This document shows, piece after piece, positions 59,801 to 64,000 of a DNA stretch of 64,000 nucleotides (the first letter of the stretch is position 1; the number at the start of each line of letters is the position of its first letter). Both the position numbers and the translations under genes were made by a program. The DNA lies in assembly GCF_000003815.2 (NCBI RefSeq), contig NC_049985.1, forward strand, positions 18,726,610-18,790,609, in the 5' to 3' direction. The notes beneath the pieces are model-generated. The model was not told where the DNA came from. It ran no database searches and saw only the letters and a program-made list of their open reading frames with translations. This stretch comes from Branchiostoma floridae (lineage: Eukaryota > Chordata > Leptocardii > Amphioxiformes > Branchiostomatidae).

Positions 59801-62800
59801 CTATTTTGTTGCAGCGGTTCACTGGACTCGAAATATTCGGCATCGTTACTGGCATTTTCGGTGTTGTGGCAAGCATAATCGGATTCACTGTCGACCGCAT
59901 TGAGTCTGCACAAACAACGGAACAACTTAACGAGATACAAGATCAGATCCGGGAGCTGGACAGGAAGGTGGACGAGTTGACACAAATGGTCGGCGATCTG
60001 CAGCTAGGACAGGAGTACCTTCGGCAAGCCATCCTGTACGCAAGAGACGAACTACGACTGAGGAACATGCTGGACACACATGCTGAAATGCAAATCAGCG
60101 ATGGACAGTACGTATTACCCGGTCACAACATTCAAGCTTGGGCAGACAGTGTCCTCAGTCACGGTTCGGATGGAGTAGATCAGGTATGTGAACATTCAAT
60201 GATAACCATACTTTCTCGATTAAAGTACCCACTTTTAAAACTTTTCAAAATACAAAACGTGTTGCAAGTCATTGCAAATGTCGGGATGTGTAAATCATTT
60301 GAGGTAAACGCCCAGAAAATTTGGAACAAAACCTGAAACCCACGACAAATCCCTTGTGACCAGGTATGATTTTTATTTGGGAAAGTAATATATAGTTCTT
60401 GCATTAAAAGAAAATTGCATGGAACTTATCCCCTTATCTTGTGTGTGTACTTTAGCTAGGGAAAGTACTTTAATCGGAATTATATAGATAAGTTGGTTCG
60501 GAAATAAATGTGATTATCATTCAAAAGAAGATTACGGTGATACACTTCAAGTCATATTGTTGTCTCATGTCTCCCTTCGACGTGAGCGAAAGAGGCATTA
60601 CTCTACAGCAAGATATAATGATTTGAGCACATACATCTATTCTTACCCTGCAATACCTTGACTTTGAGACTGTTGTAGATTTAACTATTGGTTTATGCCC
60701 GAGAAAGTGGTCAGTAAACATGTTAAGCATCTTAATTTGCCATATCCGGTTCATATTTGGGTGAAAGGTTGGAACCTGATTTACCATAACACTTATACAG
60801 AATGGTAAATTCACATTTACCAGTGGCACACAGACATTTACTTGAAGCCTTGTCGACAATAGTTTGATACATTTCGCCTATAGGGAAAATATATGGTTTT
60901 TTTTTGTGTGTCCGTCGTCCTATTTCTTCTTCATCTTCTTCTTCTTTCATACCGTTCCTTTTATGACCGCAAAGGGACGATGGTAGACTGAAGAATCATA
61001 AGTGCTTTTGTAGCCCGCGTAGAAGCTTTTTCACTCCTTAATGCAATTGTGTCTTAGAAGTTAGAACTGATTTTTTTTTTCTTTAGGATGTGGATGTCAC
61101 CTAAATTTTCATTTCTTAGAGACGCTTTAGGAGTGAGCCTCGCGGTAGGCAAATTTACAAAAAAAAAACAATTGCAAATTACTGGTAGGAAAATACTCTG
61201 GAAAATGTTGCCCTTCCAGTTTTAGTAATCTTTTATTGCTTAATTTGGTTTTCCTTTTGCAGGTTTTGTACAATCTGTTGGAGATGATGAAACCGCAGTC
61301 AGGACTCTTTGGTGGAAAGTCACTGTTTGACATATATAAAGAACGTCTCATTAACGACAATTACCGTCTCGAAAAGGTAATTAAAGTGTGACGTTATGTT
61401 CTGAACATTTCTTTTGGTTGAATTCGATAGTGAGCCAATTACATACTAAAGAAGTTCAATGCTTTCCATGTTTCACCATTGTGTTCTATGGAATGATAAA
61501 TAAAATAGACGATGATTCTAATACCGTCTATGAATAATCGATGCTACCTTCATAAAACAGCTGAATCAAAAAGCGGCGCAGATCTATGGGCTCATTGGAG
61601 GTGGATATGCTGTGTGGATCACGGCTCTGCGAATCAAGGGGCGTACAAGTGACATCCCAGCCAAGGCAGAAGAAATGGAAAGGGAGCTTGCTACTGTGGG
61701 ATCATCTCTGCAAAAGTATATTGGTAAGATCATAGCTTTCTTTTAGTTATTTGAGTAAAGTGCGCAAAATGGCTTGTAGAAAACAATAGATATGTTATAT
61801 GTCATTTAACCCTGTTGTATGCCACTCGCAAATACCCTTCTTGTTACCTTCGCCAAGAAGGTTATATTTTGGGTAGCGTGTGCATGTATGTCTCTATTTA
61901 TGTATATTTTATAGATCGTTTTCACTGAACGTTTGAAAACTTCCACGAGCCATGTCGCGCGTGGGCTCCGTACATACATACATCATCGACTGGACGTCGG
62001 GACTGACAAGTACTTATCTTACTCCATGGGGCCCTATCTGACATAGCGTGCCCTAAATTGTTTGCTCCATGTTGGATGATAACCTGGATGAATAGAACAC
62101 AGAACGGCGCTACCAAAGTTACTTGCGGGTTCAAGTGTGCTGTATTGTCATAAAGTAATGTAGCCAAGGCTAGATATGAGGACAAAGTTGCAATAATAGG
62201 TTTTGATCCATATGCTTGAAAGAAATGGCATTCAACGATCAAACGCTGGTGCCGATGGTTGAATACCCGGACATCCGTGACTATACATAGACTTATTTCA
62301 TGTATACGGCGCACTGAGGACTATTACCGATCCTCATGGCGCGCGCGCACGAACTTTATCCCTACTTAGACCGGCCTTTTTTTTAATCATCCCTGGACCG
62401 TGAGGGCTTCCCAAGCTTATGATACTATCTTATGCCATCATAAGACCTGCTTGGAGTTTACTATATGTATGAATGTTTCATACAGCTGTTGATATTGTCT
62501 CTGTGCACATGTGTGTTTGTCTGTGATCACGATAAGCCTGGGTTGATTGTCTGAATATGCACATGTAAGTGAGTATTACCTCAAAATACTGATAAACCAA
62601 TATGATTTATGCAGATGAAGTGCTAATTTATCAGTAAGAAACAATCTATATAGAAACATCATGCCAGGACGGAAATGGGGCTTTCTACCGAGGAACAGTC
62701 AGTGTCACCGGAACAGGCAAGCCGTGTCAGCGCTGGACCAGTCAGTCACCTCATGAACACAGCTACACACCTGCTAACTACCCGTCATCCGGACTGGAGC

Positions 62801-64000
62801 AGAACTACTGCCGGAATCCGGACGGCGAACCGGTACCCGGAGTTTGGTGCTACACCACCGATCCCAGCACTAGATGGGAGTATTGTGACGTGCCACAATG
62901 TAACGGTAAGGCCTAAACTGCAAGCTAAAACGGTAGCTAGTGTTCCTTTCTAATATGTAAATCGCTTCTTTCTTCTACATTTATTGCTACATTTCAAAAT
63001 GCTAATTTTCAAAGATGAATGTTGAATGACTAGGACTGTAAACTGTGCAAATACATAAGAAAATAGATAAGATTTACCACCCTGAATGTGAAAGAATTTG
63101 TACGGTGGGTTTGTATTGGTTAGAGTTGTTTTATTAGTCCATGGGATGTCCATGTTAAACCCCTTGTTCCAATTATTTGGTAACTTGGATACCCACTTGG
63201 TCAATCCTGATATGGCATTTCAGATGGGAATGTCGACTGTATCTGCGTTTTTCGATAGGGATGTAATATTGGCGTCCCGTGTTTGAGTAGATGCGCGTAA
63301 AAAGAAAAGGAAGCGACTACGAAACTTCCATTTTTAGATCTCTTTTTCTGGACATACTATGATCATTATTATGGATTATCATATAGCCAGGCGCCGCGGA
63401 CCAATCTTAAGGCCCCGTTCCACGTTGGTTATGACGCAGTTACATATAGATTCCGGCCAGGCCGGTGTGTTCACTCCTGTTCACTCCTTCTAATTGGTCA
63501 GAATGAATCGGCACCGTTGTCGATTTGCATCGACACCGGCACCAGTGTCGATGCAAGTCGACACCGGTGCCGGTGTCAATTAATTTCGACCAATCAAAAT
63601 GGACAATACACACATGAAAGTAAGGGATATGCAGGAATTGGCCAATCAGAAGGAGCGAAACATATGCCAGAGCAGAGAAAATAAATGCAGACTGCAAGAC
63701 GGGTATGGCTCCTTCTGTTAACATTGGTAATGAGTTTTGTTGTTCTAAAAAGCCAAAGATTGCAATGTTTCGAATATTTCCTGTGGAAATTTTGGTTTTA
63801 AAATGCAATCTGTAATCTCCTTACAAATGTATGTACCAAAGAACAAATGTGAATTTTCAGAAATTCGACAACGGCATTCACACTGTATAGTACAAAGGGA
63901 TCTATGCGTCATACAGGAGTTTGCAAGTTTGGGTAGGCTTCGCTCACTCGGAGGTTTCATTCGGTGGTTATAGCAAAGGACCAGGCGTTATGACACCATA
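53769..64000 (+). CDS. Gene 2: secreted modular protein with kringle domain (15 exons seen, 3'-incomplete)
   Basis: Exons 53769-53829, 54258-54323, 54481-54549, 54815-54904, 55825-55896, 56176-56244, 57709-57777, 57934-57984, 58195-58271, 58786-58945, 59275-59306, 59815-60183, 61263-61376, 61561-61723 and 62654-62905 join in phase to 571 codons without a stop; the gene runs past the window edge. Order: signal peptide, helical and Gln-rich linker exons (two rounds of the helix exon), six-Cys domain, hydrophobic/coiled-coil scaffold, kringle. Compared with gene 1 the linker is about twice as long and the C-terminal module is different. One alternative is that 53.8-56.2 and 57.7-62.9 kb are two genes, the second having lost its signal exon; phase continuity favours one. 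Function unknown; likely secreted or cell-surface. Confidence 0.75.
54258..54323 (+). CDS. Gene 2 exon 2: helical linker (first)
   Basis: [20 protein letters not shown]; phase 1-1. Homologue of gene 1 exon 2. Confidence 0.8.
54481..54549 (+). CDS. Gene 2 exon 3: Gln-rich linker
   Basis: [20 protein letters not shown]; phase 1-1. CAGCAG acceptor allows two start positions. Confidence 0.7.
54815..54904 (+). CDS. Gene 2 exon 4: Gln/acidic linker
   Basis: [20 protein letters not shown]; 90 nt, phase 1-1, donor GTAAGT. Confidence 0.7.
55232..55587 (+). mobile_element. tRNA-derived SINE with 11-bp TSD
   Basis: Box A TAGCGCAGTGGG, box B GGGTTCGAATCC, body with CTTGGGAAAGGCACTTTACA, A-rich AAATAAATGAAAA tail. 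TAGTCAGAGAG duplicated at 55221-55231 and 55588-55598. Lies between exons 4 and 5 of gene 2. Confidence 0.92.
55825..55896 (+). CDS. Gene 2 exon 5: Gln-rich linker
   Basis: [20 protein letters not shown]; duplicate of exon 3 type. A second in-phase donor at 55909 would add four codons. Confidence 0.65.
   Translation, partial: RMTRSSNRSSNKNFLKDQGTASL
56176..56244 (+). CDS. Gene 2 exon 6: linker
   Basis: [20 protein letters not shown]; starts like exon 4 (ATACAGCAG), 69 nt, phase 1-1, donor GTATGT. Confidence 0.65.
56245..57700. other. Intron 6 of gene 2
   Basis: An 80-codon frame at 56288-56530 ([20 protein letters not shown]) is unassigned. GGGGGT repeats lie at 56912-56931. 57580-57700 resembles the intron before gene 1 exon 2 (GAACTCGCGATGTG). 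Confidence 0.5.
57709..57777 (+). CDS. Gene 2 exon 7: helical linker (second)
   Basis: [20 protein letters not shown]; about 90% identical to gene 1 exon 2. Confidence 0.8.
57934..57984 (+). CDS. Gene 2 exon 8: Gln/acidic linker
   Basis: [16 protein letters not shown], identical in sequence to the gene 1 exon 3 product. Confidence 0.8.
58195..58271 (+). CDS. Gene 2 exon 9: start of six-Cys domain
   Basis: [20 protein letters not shown] then CEGHQ; two replacements relative to gene 1. Confidence 0.85.
58425..58610 (-). mobile_element. SINE-like insertion in intron 9, shared with gene 1
   Basis: Counterpart of 23915-24125, with ATATTGGAAGGCGGAGCC and the box-B-like ACCAAGTGGTTCCGGGTTTG on the minus strand. 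Confidence 0.65.
58786..58945 (+). CDS. Gene 2 exon 10: six-Cys domain
   Basis: 160 nt; [40 protein letters not shown]. All six cysteines conserved with gene 1. Confidence 0.85.
59275..59306 (+). CDS. Gene 2 exon 11: 32-nt micro-exon
   Basis: [10 protein letters not shown]; same size and phases as gene 1 exon 6. Confidence 0.8.
59475..59735. repeat. Direct repeat in gene 2 intron 11
   Basis: The block TTCTTCCTGGAAGA ... GAGGAAG(C/T)AAAACAAGATAAACAAG occurs at 59489-59550 and 59660-59729, period about 175 bp. Confidence 0.75.
59815..60183 (+). CDS. Gene 2 exon 12: hydrophobic segment plus coiled coil
   Basis: 369 nt, phase 0-0. [20 protein letters not shown] then [40 protein letters not shown]. 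Indel-free relative to gene 1 exon 7, so this is the most constrained part of the scaffold. Confidence 0.9.
61263..61376 (+). CDS. Gene 2 exon 13
   Basis: 114 nt: [20 protein letters not shown] then [18 protein letters not shown]. Confidence 0.85.
61561..61723 (+). CDS. Gene 2 exon 14: Gly-rich hydrophobic segment
   Basis: 163 nt, phase 0-1: [40 protein letters not shown]. Confidence 0.9.
62345..62420. mobile_element. Degraded piggyBac-type left end
   Basis: TATCCCTACTTAGACCGGCC and ATCATCCCTGGACCG resemble the first 60 bp of the 22730 element. No right end. Confidence 0.5.
62654..62905 (+). CDS. Gene 2 exon 15: complete kringle domain
   Basis: 252 nt, phase 1-1. The six kringle cysteines are all present: [63 protein letters not shown]. 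The acceptor is TATATAG at 62652; a shorter start after ATGCCAG (62666) would lose the first Cys and put the exon out of phase. Kringles are disulfide-linked protein- or ligand-binding modules; lysine-binding cannot be judged. Confidence 0.92.
63375..64000. repeat. Dispersed palindrome-bearing repeat, copy 2, plus truncated TTAA MITE
   Basis: Collinear with 37240-37781 and including the TCGACACCGG palindrome. From 63945 on it matches the right arm of the 37786 MITE (GGTGGTTATAGCAAAGGACC), cut by the window edge. Confidence 0.75.

Noticed and set aside
62654-62905. Plasminogen- or HGF-type gene
   Set aside because: Only one kringle is present and the upstream exons belong to the scaffold family; no protease domain is seen.

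Overview
The window looks like a piece of a repeat-rich metazoan nuclear genome, most probably a cephalochordate (amphioxus, Branchiostoma). This is an inference from several signs: short phase-1 exons carrying a kringle and hevein-like modules, L1/Tx1-type LINE remnants, tRNA-derived SINEs with clean target-site duplications, and many TIR/MITE families. There is no prokaryotic gene organisation. Nearly all long uninterrupted reading frames are transposon debris; the real genes are short exons on the + strand.

Layout. (1) 1-12.6 kb: three tandem copies of a ~4.4 kb unit, each holding a dead L1/Tx1-type LINE and an ~85-bp minisatellite, followed by a stray multicopper-oxidase (hephaestin/ceruloplasmin-like) exon and an inverted scrap of the same LINE. 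(2) 12.64-13.3 kb: an orphan 3'UTR-like segment homologous to the one behind gene 1. (3) 13.3-20.9 kb: intergenic, full of DNA-transposon copies. (4) 20.96-33.1 kb: gene 1, reconstructed here as 11 coding exons with phases that fit throughout. It encodes a signal peptide, an acidic/Gln-rich linker, a six-Cys domain, a hydrophobic plus coiled-coil scaffold and two hevein-like eight-Cys domains, then a tandem array of 50-nt putative terminal exons and a 3'UTR. (5) 33-52.7 kb: intergenic, mostly TIR elements, MITEs and three LINE fragments. (6) 53.77-64 kb: gene 2, a paralogue of gene 1 with the same scaffold and a longer Gln-rich linker, but a complete kringle where gene 1 has hevein-like domains. 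It continues beyond the window.

Genes 1 and 2 share upstream flanks (18.8-19.5 and 52.7-53.6 kb), introns, an intronic minus-strand SINE-like insertion and downstream flanks, so this is a tandem gene cluster. The same upstream flank recurs inside the 4.4 kb units, and a third copy of the 3'UTR lies at 12.6 kb. This suggests a former member (gene 0) that lost its coding part. The predicted proteins are secreted or membrane-associated modular proteins: a conserved scaffold presenting exchangeable extracellular modules. Their function is unknown; a carbohydrate-binding or innate-recognition role is only an inference from the hevein-like and kringle modules.
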